Positions 41,551 to 49,021 of a stretch of DNA of 51,516 nt are shown here, in pieces. Source of the DNA: Planctomycetota bacterium (GTDB taxonomy: Bacteria; Planctomycetota; SZUA-567; JAFGGJ01). Both the position numbers and the translations under genes were made by a program. Below the pieces are notes generated by a model that did no database searches, was not told where the DNA came from, and saw only the letters and a program-made list of their open reading frames with translations. The stretch is taken from NCBI GenBank assembly GCA_016930595.1, contig JAFGGJ010000042.1, positions 1-51,516 on the forward strand, read 5' to 3'. Positions within the stretch are counted from its first letter, which is position 1. Every line of letters starts with the position of its first letter.

Positions 41551-42285
41551 CTATGGGCTTGCTTCAACGGGCCTTTCTGGCCACAGCACGACAGGCAGCA
41601 GCGGCAGGGAAGTCCACCTGGCCGGCCTGAACCACGCCTTCGGCGGAGCAGCACTGTCCGGAACTGCCCGGGGACCGGCACCAAGCTGCCCGGCCACCGT
41701 GGCGCCCTCACGTTCGTCAAACGCCGCCGGGGTGGTATCCCTGCCCGAACGCACCAGGACAATCCTGTTGTCGTCGCCCAGAAGAGCATCCATCCTCTGT
41801 CCGGTCTTCAAAACGCCCATCTTACCCCTGAATGAGACCTGTATCCCGGAATCGCCCGCATACTCGGCCTCAAGCGCAACCGCCCAGCTGGGTGTCGAAA
41901 AATTGGCCACCAGGACATCCCTGTCCAGGTAGAAGGTCATCTTGGAAAGCGGCCAGACGTTCACGCGCTGGGCGCTCAGCAATTGGAACCCTATGCTTTC
42001 CCCCTGCACCGCCATCCTGCAGCTCAGGGCCCCGAACATCCTCAGAACCTTCATCGTGCCGTCCGGCCTGACCTGCATCACAAGACTGTTCCTGCCACCC
42101 ATTATGGTGAATACCGAAGACTGTGTAAGCTCAAAGGGCGACACGAGATACGCGTTTTCCCTGCCCTCTTTCAGAACCTGCGGCGGTAATTGCTCAGCCC
42201 CGTCTTCCTCTGCCTGCAGCATGCAAAAACAGCATGCGGCCAACAGTGCCCCCCCGCAGGCACTTTTCAATATGTGCGCCGCCAC
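41551..42285 (-). CDS. Exported protein of unknown function
   Basis: The 244-residue protein starts at a GTG with AAGGAG 6 nt upstream. It has a signal sequence (about 8-25, with a cysteine cluster ACCFCML) and a beta-strand-rich body (QSSVFTIMGGRNSLVMQVRPDGTMKVLRMFG, shown partly) that resembles a FecR-like sheet, though no domain can be named with confidence. The C-terminal 60 residues are Ala/Pro-rich. It is the first gene of the envelope operon behind the promoter at 42326-42353. Confidence 0.72.
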   Translation of the reverse strand: MAAHILKSACGGALLAACCFCMLQAEEDGAEQLPPQVLKEGRENAYLVSPFELTQSSVFTIMGGRNSLVMQVRPDGTMKVLRMFGALSCRMAVQGESIGFQLLSAQRVNVWPLSKMTFYLDRDVLVANFSTPSWAVALEAEYAGDSGIQVSFRGKMGVLKTGQRMDALLGDDNRIVLVRSGRDTTPAAFDEREGATVAGQLGAGPRAVPDSAAPPKAWFRPARWTSLPLLPVVLWPERPVEASP

Positions 42286-42325
42286 TGAAAGCTCCTTCCA
42301 TAAAGAGACAGACCGCGATAGCGAA

Positions 42326-42353
42326 ATTCTACCACAAATGTAATCAAAGTCAA
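42326..42353 (-). promoter_or_regulatory. Promoter of the envelope/two-component operon
   Basis: -35 TTGACT (42348-42353), a 16-bp spacer and -10 TAGAAT (42326-42331) on minus, with a ~34-nt leader to the GTG at 42285. It probably drives exported protein, beta-barrel, Wza-like, kinase and double receiver, ending at the hairpin near 37223-37250. Confidence 0.65.
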
Positions 42354-42362
42354 GACTGGATT

Positions 42363-42851
42363 TTATTTGGACAGATATTTGCTGAGCAGGCGCCAGGTCG
42401 CACGGGTAGTAGAGCCCGTTACCTTAAGATCGTGGGCGCGCTGGAACGACTTGAGAGCCGCAGCGGTCTTGCGGCCCATCTTGCCATCGACAGGGCCGGC
42501 ATCGTATCCGGCTTTGTTCAAAGCGGACTGCACCATGTGGGTGAACGTCTTTCCTTCACCATAGTCTTCCGCAGTGGATGCCGCCAGGGACCCGCTGACC
42601 GTACTGACAAGCGGCAGCGATGGCGACTGGTATTCATCATCAAAGGCCGGTGCGGACGCAGCGTTGAAAGTCCTCGACGCAAGCCCCCCCAGGCTGTCCT
42701 CGAGCTCGGATATCCTGTCTTCCAGGTGCCTGAGTCTGAGCGCAAGATTCTCCACGTCGCGGCGCATGTATCTGTCGGATGTGCCGGATGTTGCACCGCA
42801 CCCGGCCAGAAGGCTGACCAGAAGACCAGAAAGCAGAAACCGGTGGCTCAT
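42363..42851 (-). CDS. Lipoprotein with peptidoglycan-binding domain
   Basis: The 162-residue protein has a lipoprotein signal with lipobox LLAGC (C18), a coiled segment (VENLALRLRHLEDRISELEDSL, split, about 33-54) and a C-terminal PG_binding_1 domain (about 100-160: MVQSALNKAGYDAGPVDGKMGRKTAAALKSFQRAHDL). It likely links the outer membrane to the wall. The ATG is preceded by a run of G. No clear promoter is seen upstream; the start faces tatC across 186 bp. Confidence 0.88.
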   Translation of the reverse strand: MSHRFLLSGLLVSLLAGCGATSGTSDRYMRRDVENLALRLRHLEDRISELEDSLGGLASRTFNAASAPAFDDEYQSPSLPLVSTVSGSLAASTAEDYGEGKTFTHMVQSALNKAGYDAGPVDGKMGRKTAAALKSFQRAHDLKVTGSTTRATWRLLSKYLSK

Positions 42852-43037
42852 ATCCCCCCCAATCTGGGATTTGCCAAAGCACAGGACACTATGAAATTTC
42901 GGTGCCGCCCGCTATGGCAATGAGCAGTTTAGGTAGGCTTGAGGGAAAAAACCCGTTGCGTCCCTGCCGTTTTCCGGGTCCCCTTTATTTATGCGCCCCT
43001 CCGTATAAAATCTTTATCGGAAGCTTCCTGGGAGAAA

Positions 43038-43835
43038 ATGGTGGCCGGAACCGACCAGCCGATACAAACCGGCGTCAGAAATGATGCCCCGGATGACAGA
43101 CCCAAGCCGCTCGGTGAGCACTTCACTGAGCTTCGGCGGCGCGTTCTGGTCGCCATGGGCGCCGTTGTCGCAGCAACGCTGGCCGCATGGTGGCAATATC
43201 CCCTTCTCGACCGCGCAGTCCGGTTCCCTCACGAACGGGCCTTCCGGCGCCTCGGCGTTGAAGCATCCCTGCAGACCCTGAGCCCCACCGAAGTACTGGT
43301 CTTCATCCTGAAAATCGGGGTGGTCACGGGCCTCGTCCTCGCGAGTCCCCTGATAATCTACGAAGCCTGGAGCTTCGTCCGGCCCGGCCTGACCCGCCGG
43401 GAGAAACGCGTTCTGGCACCGGTCTTTCTCCTGGGACTTTTCTTCTTCCTTACAGGGGCCGCCGTCGCCTATTACTGGGTCGTGCCGACGGCGCTGTTCT
43501 ACCTTGCGCATATGGGCCGCAACCTGGAAGTCATGTCCAACTGGACACTTACCGCCTATGTCAACTTTCTGCTGGCAGTGCTTCTTTCGTTTGGCGTAGC
43601 CTTTGAACTGCCGCTTGTCATGCTCGGTCTCGGCGCAAGCGGGATAGTCCGGCCGTCGGCCTTCCTGCGGCCGATCCGCATCGTCATCGTGGCGGCTTTC
43701 GTCCTCGGAGCAATCCTCACCCCTCCCGACGTGACAACCCAGATCATAATGGCGCTTATGCTCATGGCCCTGTATTTCATCGGTATACTGTTCGCACGGA
43801 TCGGGCACGCCTGGACAGGACGGACTGACACGTGA
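43038..43835 (+). CDS. tatC: Sec-independent protein translocase TatC
   Basis: TatC is the receptor core of the twin-arginine system in the inner membrane. The 265-residue protein has the N-terminal HFTELRRRVLVA motif (about 27-38), a conserved glutamate in the second periplasmic region (SPTEVLVFILKIG) and six hydrophobic helices. GGGAG lies just before the ATG at 43038, with a GTG immediately after as an alternative. Its stop overlaps the hisH GTG start (GTGA). tatA and tatB are not in the window. Confidence 0.95.
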   Translation: MVAGTDQPIQTGVRNDAPDDRPKPLGEHFTELRRRVLVAMGAVVAATLAAWWQYPLLDRAVRFPHERAFRRLGVEASLQTLSPTEVLVFILKIGVVTGLVLASPLIIYEAWSFVRPGLTRREKRVLAPVFLLGLFFFLTGAAVAYYWVVPTALFYLAHMGRNLEVMSNWTLTAYVNFLLAVLLSFGVAFELPLVMLGLGASGIVRPSAFLRPIRIVIVAAFVLGAILTPPDVTTQIIMALMLMALYFIGILFARIGHAWTGRTDT

Positions 43836-44452
43836 TAGCCATCATTGACTACGGCATGGGAAATCTGCGTTCAGTGGGCAAGGCTGTGGAAAAGGTCGGC
43901 GGGAGCGTCGAAGTGACGTCCGCGCCGGAAACAATCGCCGCAGCCGACAAGCTGATACTACCGGGTGTAGGCGCGTTCGGCGACGGCGTGGAAAACCTCC
44001 GGAAGAGCCGCCTGGCGGAACCGATACTGGAAAGCATTTCGACGGGCCGGCCGTTTCTCGGCATATGCCTCGGATTCCAGATGCTGCAGGATTCCAGCGA
44101 AGAATCCCCCGGCTCCGGCCTCGGGCTCATCCCCGGCGCCGCCAGGCGTTTTCCGGCCGTGTCCGCATCCGGCGAAAAGCTCAAAGTCCCCCATATGGGA
44201 TGGAACCAGGTCCGGCACGGGAAAGCCGGCGGTCCCGTAAGCGATCCCGTCCGGGATGACGCGTATTTCTACTTCGTGCACTCCTACTACGTAAAGCCCG
44301 AAGACGAAACCACCGTTGCCCTCTGGTGTGAATACGGAGGTATCGACTTTGCCGCCATGGTGGTGATGGATAACGTTCATGCCACCCAGTTCCACCCGGA
44401 GAAATCCCAGTCCGAAGGGTTGGCCCTGCTGCAGCGTTTCGTGGAGATCTAG
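43832..44452 (+). CDS. hisH: Imidazole glycerol phosphate synthase glutaminase subunit HisH
   Basis: HisH releases ammonia from glutamine for HisF in histidine biosynthesis. The 206-residue class I glutaminase has IAIIDYGMGNLRSV at its N-terminus, oxyanion LPGVGAFGD, nucleophile cysteine in GICLGFQML (about residue 77), and catalytic His/Glu in ATQFHPEKS. The start is a GTG overlapping the tatC stop. No hisF or other histidine gene is in the window, so it may serve a HisF elsewhere or a HisF-like partner. Confidence 0.95.
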   Translation: MIAIIDYGMGNLRSVGKAVEKVGGSVEVTSAPETIAAADKLILPGVGAFGDGVENLRKSRLAEPILESISTGRPFLGICLGFQMLQDSSEESPGSGLGLIPGAARRFPAVSASGEKLKVPHMGWNQVRHGKAGGPVSDPVRDDAYFYFVHSYYVKPEDETTVALWCEYGGIDFAAMVVMDNVHATQFHPEKSQSEGLALLQRFVEI

Positions 44453-44453
44453 C

Positions 44454-44975
44454 GTGCGGGCACGGCACTTCGTCCTGTTGTTCACGGCGGTGTTCGGCTG
44501 CGCAGCTTCCCATACCACCTATATGCCTCTGCAGGTCGGGCGTTCGTGGTCGTACACGCTGAAAACACGGCAGTCCACCACGCGGGTCGAAATGAAATTT
44601 TCCTCGCAGGACGCTCTCGGGTTCGCTATGGCCGAACCGGGCGGGCGCGTCGTGCACTGGCGTATGGAAGAAGGGATGCTGGTGCTCGACCGCGACCGCG
44701 AAGTCGTCCCCCTTTTCCACGCGTCTCCGCAGCCCGGCCTGTCCTGGCCCTATGACGGTGAAGACGGGAAGAAATACTACGTGAAGGTCCGCGGGTACGA
44801 AGACCTCTCGCTGCCGGCAGGCAGGTTCCGCCGCTGCCTGCGGATCGAAATGGAAGACGAGGCTCGTTCCAGGTACGCCGCGCTGCACTTCGCCCCCGGC
44901 GTGGGGCTCGTGCGCAGGGAACAGCACGCCGGACAGGACAGTATCCTGATGGAACTCGAATCCTGGTCCAGGTAG
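44454..44975 (+). CDS. Putative lipoprotein of unknown function
   Basis: The 173-residue product starts at a GTG two bases after the hisH stop with GGAG 7 nt upstream. It has a lipoprotein-like signal (VRARHFVLLFTAVFGC, lipobox cysteine near residue 16) and a strand-rich body (WSYTLKTRQSTTRVEMKFSS, YYVKVRGYEDLSLPAGRFRRCLRIEM). It resembles exported beta-sheet proteins of unknown function. It is the third gene of the tatC-hisH unit and converges with the SGNH hydrolase gene. Confidence 0.75.
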   Translation: MRARHFVLLFTAVFGCAASHTTYMPLQVGRSWSYTLKTRQSTTRVEMKFSSQDALGFAMAEPGGRVVHWRMEEGMLVLDRDREVVPLFHASPQPGLSWPYDGEDGKKYYVKVRGYEDLSLPAGRFRRCLRIEMEDEARSRYAALHFAPGVGLVRREQHAGQDSILMELESWSR

Positions 44976-44981
44976 GCGGCG

Positions 44982-45860
44982 CTACTTACTCAGGACCTTC
45001 TCGATTACCTCCGCATACTTCATCAGCACCAGGTAGTTCCTGAGCGTGTAGCCGTTGCTCCTGAGCCCTTCGTCCGAGTAGTCCCCGTTGTATTTACCGG
45101 GGTTGCTCGGATGAACGCCGTCGCGGGAAATCAGTGTCGGTACATCGTAGCCGTTGTACTGTGCAAACTGCGGCAGGGCGCCATCCCAATCTTTGGGTCT
45201 CCGCGTGATTACTTCTTGGTAGAAATCTATCAGGGGGACTTTGCTGTCCGCCGCCAGCTTCCTGACCGCGCCCACGTATTTCTGCACGATCTCGTCTCTT
45301 TCATGGCGCGGCGGGATCGTGCTGAGTATCACAACTGCTCCGCTGTTCAGGCACTTCTGGACAATTTCCGTCATCTGCCGAGCATATGTTTCGGGCGTTG
45401 AAGTCGCCAGGTCGTTGGTCCCGAACATGATAAGAACGCACTCCGGCTTCAGGTCCCCCAGCCAACCATCGACATTCTGCTGCGCCCATGTCGCCGTCTG
45501 CCGGCTCTGGTTGCCGAAGCGGGGCCCTTTCCAGTCGCCCCAGCACTTCTGGGCCATATGCGCCCTGACGAGGTTGTAGGCCTTCAGCGCCTCAGGAGAC
45601 ATGTTGTTCCTCTGCCACTGCAGCCCCGTCCAGAAAGCCCGTGTGTCCGTGATGGAATCGCCGAAATGGGCGAACGTCTTCTTCTCACCTTTGAAAGCCG
45701 CATGAACTTTCTTCATGGGCTCCACCCAGTAATCCGGGTCTGCCTTCTTCTTTCCGGGCTTCTCCAGCGCACCCGCGTCAAGCGCGAGCAGCGCCATGAA
45801 AGCCACCGCGGCCGGCAGTCCCATGTCCCGGGTAATACATCTGCGAATACCGATAATCAT
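44982..45860 (-). CDS. Exported SGNH/GDSL hydrolase
   Basis: The 292-residue protein has a signal peptide (to about LDAGALE) and the SGNH blocks: HFGDSITDTRAFW (nucleophile serine), GTND and DGVHPSNPGKY (catalytic Asp/His). Such enzymes act on acyl or acetyl esters, often of glycans or peptidoglycan. The ATG at 45860 overlaps the WG-repeat gene stop (ATGA); another ATG at 45881 is possible. It is co-transcribed with that gene from the promoter at 46921-46949. Confidence 0.9.
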   Translation of the reverse strand: MIIGIRRCITRDMGLPAAVAFMALLALDAGALEKPGKKKADPDYWVEPMKKVHAAFKGEKKTFAHFGDSITDTRAFWTGLQWQRNNMSPEALKAYNLVRAHMAQKCWGDWKGPRFGNQSRQTATWAQQNVDGWLGDLKPECVLIMFGTNDLATSTPETYARQMTEIVQKCLNSGAVVILSTIPPRHERDEIVQKYVGAVRKLAADSKVPLIDFYQEVITRRPKDWDGALPQFAQYNGYDVPTLISRDGVHPSNPGKYNGDYSDEGLRSNGYTLRNYLVLMKYAEVIEKVLSK

Positions 45861-46873
45861 TTTGCCGGCGGTCCTCCCCATATGTATTTCCCTTCCTTGT
45901 CGACATATGCGTCGTTCTTGTCTTTTACCACGGCAGCCAGTCCGCCGTTGAACGGCTGCGCCATGTCGTACTGGGGATTGATAGTATACTGGCCGCGAGG
46001 ATCGATAAAGCCCCACTTGCCGCCAACACGCACAGCGGCGACGCCTTCGCAGAAAGACATGGCTTCGTCGAACTGCGCCTGTATCACGGCATCGCCGTTC
46101 TTGTCCATAAAGCCCCACTTCTTGGCCCTGCGGAACAGGGCGAGGCCCTCCGAAAAACGGCCCGTCTCCTCAAACTGCGGCACTATGGCCGTTTCGCCTT
46201 TCCTGTCCAGAAACCCCCACGAACGTCCTATCCTGACTTCCGCCATGCCTTCGGAAAACGGCCTCGCTTCGTCCGCACCGAAGTCTATTACCACCTCGCC
46301 GGCGCTGTCTATGAAACCCCATTTGCGATCCTTCATCACGTTGGCCAAGCCTTCGGAAAAACTGCCGGCATCGTCGAATTGCAGGTTGATGACGATATCG
46401 CCGGACCGGTTGACAAAGCCCCACTTCCCTCCCCGGCCCCCGATATGCACCGCCGCAAGGCCGCCCGAAAACGGCTTGGCGATATCGAATTGGGGCGGCT
46501 TTATCTGCTTGCCGTCGGTATCGAGATACGTCCACTGGGTTTCCCTCATCGCCGCGGCACGGCCGTCCGAATACGGCAGCACCGCATCGTACGTCGTCTG
46601 CACCACAACCTTGCCCCCGGCGTCCACGAATCCCCACTTGCCGCGCCGCCCGCCTACCTGCACCGCGGCAAAGCCCTCGGAAAACGGCAGCGCAGCGCTG
46701 AACCGAGGCTTCAGCGCGACTTTCCCTTCCCTGTCAATAAAGCCCCACATCCCGTCCTTGTTCACGGGATACAAACCGCTCCTGTTGGTGGGCTGGGCGG
46801 TACTTCCCGGCTGGCAGCAGCCGCCGGCCAGCATACAACCCAGCAGGACTGCAAGTATCTTCCTTCCGCTCAT
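45857..46873 (-). CDS. WG-repeat lipoprotein
   Basis: The 338-residue protein has a lipoprotein signal (LAGGC, C19) and eight or so tandem WG repeats of about 40-45 residues with KWGFID-x-x-G then FSEG-x-A-x-V. WG repeats form beta-propeller-like scaffolds whose role is unknown. GAGGGG about 9 nt upstream supports the ATG at 46873. It has a consensus-like promoter at 46921-46949 and precedes the SGNH hydrolase, which may be its partner at the cell surface. Confidence 0.93.
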   Translation of the reverse strand: MSGRKILAVLLGCMLAGGCCQPGSTAQPTNRSGLYPVNKDGMWGFIDREGKVALKPRFSAALPFSEGFAAVQVGGRRGKWGFVDAGGKVVVQTTYDAVLPYSDGRAAAMRETQWTYLDTDGKQIKPPQFDIAKPFSGGLAAVHIGGRGGKWGFVNRSGDIVINLQFDDAGSFSEGLANVMKDRKWGFIDSAGEVVIDFGADEARPFSEGMAEVRIGRSWGFLDRKGETAIVPQFEETGRFSEGLALFRRAKKWGFMDKNGDAVIQAQFDEAMSFCEGVAAVRVGGKWGFIDPRGQYTINPQYDMAQPFNGGLAAVVKDKNDAYVDKEGKYIWGGPPAK

Positions 46874-46920
46874 GACACGATCCCCTCGGCTTTCGGGACA
46901 ATGCGATTTCCTTCAAAATG

Positions 46921-46949
46921 AGTATATGGCCCTCCACCGCCGCTGTCAA
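46921..46949 (-). promoter_or_regulatory. Promoter of the WG-repeat/SGNH operon
   Basis: A perfect -35 TTGACA (46944-46949), a 17-bp spacer and -10 TATACT (46921-46926) on minus, with a ~40-nt leader. Confidence 0.8.
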
Positions 46950-47018
46950 ACGGGTACCGTCGATGTCCAACGTGTTCACATGCCTGCGCGCTGCAGCGCC
47001 GCCGCACCCGCCCCCCTG

Positions 47019-47047
47019 TTGGAAAACATGCCGCCGGACGGTAAAAT
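47019..47047 (+). promoter_or_regulatory. Promoter of the small exported protein
   Basis: -35 TTGGAA (47019-47024), a 17-bp spacer and -10 TAAAAT (47042-47047); the leader of about 18 nt carries AAGGAGG before the ATG at 47072. It is divergent from the WG-repeat promoter, about 70 bp away. Confidence 0.6.
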
Positions 47048-47071
47048 AGCTTTGCTCGGAAGGAGGGCCGC

Positions 47072-47353
47072 ATGCCCGGGGGCCGTTTTCTCGTACTGTG
47101 CGTTCTGGTATGCACACGGATCGCATCCGGAGCCGTTTGTTCATCCGTGCAGGACGGCGCGTGGAATTCCGCCGCAACGTGGGACAGCGGTATCCCCGGC
47201 GACGGCGACAGGGCTGTCATCGCGCACCAGGTCGCCCTTTCCGGCGGCACGTTCGACAAAGAAATCGCCGTCCTGCTCCCGGACACGATACAGGTCGTCG
47301 CCGCCGACGTCGCGGCCAATTCGACAACCGTGGACGTGGCCCTTTCGGAATAA
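47072..47353 (+). CDS. Small exported protein with surface-repeat-like motif
   Basis: The 93-residue product has a signal peptide (to about IASGAVC) and then WNSAATWDSGIPGDGDRAVIAHQVAL. This W-x(n)-GIPGDGD-x-V-I pattern is the opening of many large secreted beta-helix or autotransporter-type proteins. Here translation stops after about 70 more residues, so it is either a minimal version or a remnant. The ribosome site AAGGAGG and a promoter are in place, so it is probably expressed. Function unknown. Confidence 0.62.
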   Translation: MPGGRFLVLCVLVCTRIASGAVCSSVQDGAWNSAATWDSGIPGDGDRAVIAHQVALSGGTFDKEIAVLLPDTIQVVAADVAANSTTVDVALSE

Positions 47354-47390
47354 CCGAACGCACGGCTCCGTTTCCCGCCCCGGGCACGCC

Positions 47391-47927
47391 TCAGAACGTG
47401 AAATCCAGCCGGAAGGCAGGTCCGTGCGCGGCGCCGCACCGACGGGCGGCGTACAGCGAACCCCTGTAGCCGCACCGGAACAGCAGGCCATCTCCCAGCC
47501 TGACCGCCGCACCGATTTCCGCTTCGCAATATCCGCCGAAACCCGTCTCGCTTCCTTCTCCGTAGAACGCCCCGGCCCCCGCTCCCAGGACCGGCGAAAC
47601 GTACCGCGACCATCCGGGCGCTTCCCGTCCCCCCAGGAGCGTCAGCATTTCTAGGCCGAGTTCCGCATGCACGCCGGCGGAAACGATGTTCTCGCCGGAC
47701 TCCCGCCCCAGGCCCACGACCACTCCCAGCCATGATGCGTCCGCTTCGTTGCCGATGATACTGCCGGATGCCAGCCGCACACCGCGGGCCTCTTCGACGA
47801 TCAGAGCCCCGTCGCAGGCCCATTCCACCTCCAGGACATGGGCTTTTTCCTGGTAGATGCTCCTGCATCCGGCGGCTCCCAGGGACGCCGCCATAATCAG
47901 CACCGTGATCGAAATCCTCGCGCGCAT
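47391..47927 (-). CDS. Outer-membrane lipoprotein, barrel-like
   Basis: The 178-residue protein has a lipobox (LGAAGC, C21) and glycine-rich amphipathic strands (SWLGVVVGLGRESGENIVSAGVHAELG, YVSPVLGAGAGAFYGEGSETGFGGYCEAEIGAAVRLGDGLLFRCGYRG in parts), ending in DFTF with a terminal phenylalanine. This resembles a small beta-barrel or lipocalin-like outer-membrane protein. It converges with the small exported gene. No family assigned. Confidence 0.75.
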   Translation of the reverse strand: MRARISITVLIMAASLGAAGCRSIYQEKAHVLEVEWACDGALIVEEARGVRLASGSIIGNEADASWLGVVVGLGRESGENIVSAGVHAELGLEMLTLLGGREAPGWSRYVSPVLGAGAGAFYGEGSETGFGGYCEAEIGAAVRLGDGLLFRCGYRGSLYAARRCGAAHGPAFRLDFTF

Positions 47928-47961
47928 GCCGGGCCTTTCACGCCGGTTTGCAATTTCTATC

Positions 47962-47993
47962 GGAAAAACCCGGGATATGGACCGCGTTTTTCC
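47962..47993. repeat. Inverted repeat upstream of the barrel-like lipoprotein
   Basis: GGAAAAAC (47962-47969) and GTTTTTCC (47986-47993) are perfect inverted copies around 16 nt. It lies between the rluD stop (48009) and the lipoprotein start (47927), so it may be a terminator, with T-rich arm, or an operator. Confidence 0.4.
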
Positions 47994-48008
47994 ATGATCG
48001 CCGCCCTG

Positions 48009-48965
48009 CTACATCAGGCGGTAGCCGTTATCCAGATGTAACTGCTCCAGCACCCCGGCCCCCGTCTTTCGCTCCAGCAGCCGGCGCATGTCTTCCGGCA
48101 ACCCCGCCCGCACTTCCATGCGCTTGCCGAGCCCCGGGTGAAAGAACTGTATCTTCTCCGAATGCAGCGCCTGCCGCTTGATGAGGTGTTCGCCGGTGCC
48201 CAGTTCCTGTCTGCCCCCGTACATCTCGTCGGCTGCCACCGGATGCCCTATGTGCGACAGGTGGACCCGTATCTGGTGGCTGCGCCCCGTGTGCAGGAAC
48301 GCCCTCACCAGCGTCACAAAATCGCCCCTCGCCAACACCTGGAAATCCGTGTGCGCCGGCCGCGAATCCCACCCGTCAACCGATACCTTCTTGCGGTCTT
48401 CCAGATCCGTCCCCAGCGCCGCCTTGACCGTCGTCTCTTCCCAGCCGGGAGATCCGTGAACCACCGCCAGGTACGTCTTCTGTACGCCCCTCGTCTCGAA
48501 CTCCTGCTGTATCCTGTACTGCACCGCTGCGTCCGTCGAATATATGATGGCCCCCGACGTGTCTATGTCCAGCCGGTGTATGGTCAGAACCTGGAAAGCC
48601 TCGTCGGCTTCCATTTCCTCCCTGTAGCGGTGGTACAGGGCGTTCAGCAGCGAATCGTGCATGTGGCCCCTTGCCGGGTGTACCACCACTCCCGGCGGCT
48701 TGTTCAACACAATTATCGAACGGTCCTCGTAGATAACGTCCAGGTCCAGAGCGAACGGGTCGCGGGTCGCCCCCCTGGGCAGAAAAAGCGTTATCTGCTC
48801 GCCCGGCCCTACCTTGTGGCTGGCCCGCGTCGGCAGCCGGTTCACCAGCACCTTCCCCCTGCGGATGAGATCCCGGAAAAACGTCCGCGAGTATCCCTGG
48901 AACCGTTCCGCAAGATACGCGTCCAGCCGCACGCCGGTTATCCGCCGCTGGATCTCGAACTGCAT
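48009..48965 (-). CDS. rluD: RluD-type 23S rRNA pseudouridine synthase
   Basis: The 318-residue enzyme has an N-terminal S4 RNA-binding domain (RLDAYLAERFQGYSRTFFRDLIRRGKVLVN in parts) and the RluA/RluD catalytic domain with HRLDIDTSG (catalytic Asp), KTYLAVVHG and GRSHQIRVHLSHIGHPVAADEMYG. It modifies uridines of 23S rRNA, probably in helix 69. The start at 48965 gives the family N-terminus; a GTG at 49022 overlapping the upstream stop is possible. It is the last gene of a run after trpE and the HEAT-repeat protein. Confidence 0.93.
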   Translation of the reverse strand: MQFEIQRRITGVRLDAYLAERFQGYSRTFFRDLIRRGKVLVNRLPTRASHKVGPGEQITLFLPRGATRDPFALDLDVIYEDRSIIVLNKPPGVVVHPARGHMHDSLLNALYHRYREEMEADEAFQVLTIHRLDIDTSGAIIYSTDAAVQYRIQQEFETRGVQKTYLAVVHGSPGWEETTVKAALGTDLEDRKKVSVDGWDSRPAHTDFQVLARGDFVTLVRAFLHTGRSHQIRVHLSHIGHPVAADEMYGGRQELGTGEHLIKRQALHSEKIQFFHPGLGKRMEVRAGLPEDMRRLLERKTGAGVLEQLHLDNGYRLM

Positions 48966-49021
48966 GAACTCGTGTCCCCCGCCCGCACGGCGGAACCTGT
49001 GTTTGCTCGCGCTTCGGGACA

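Noticed and set aside
43004-43011. TATAAAAT as the -10 of tatC
   Set aside because: No reasonable -35 at 15-19 bp; kept out of the feature list.
45861-46118. N-terminal extension of the SGNH hydrolase into the WG-repeat gene
   Set aside because: The extension is Arg-rich shadow sequence; the signal peptide begins at the ATGA overlap at 45860.
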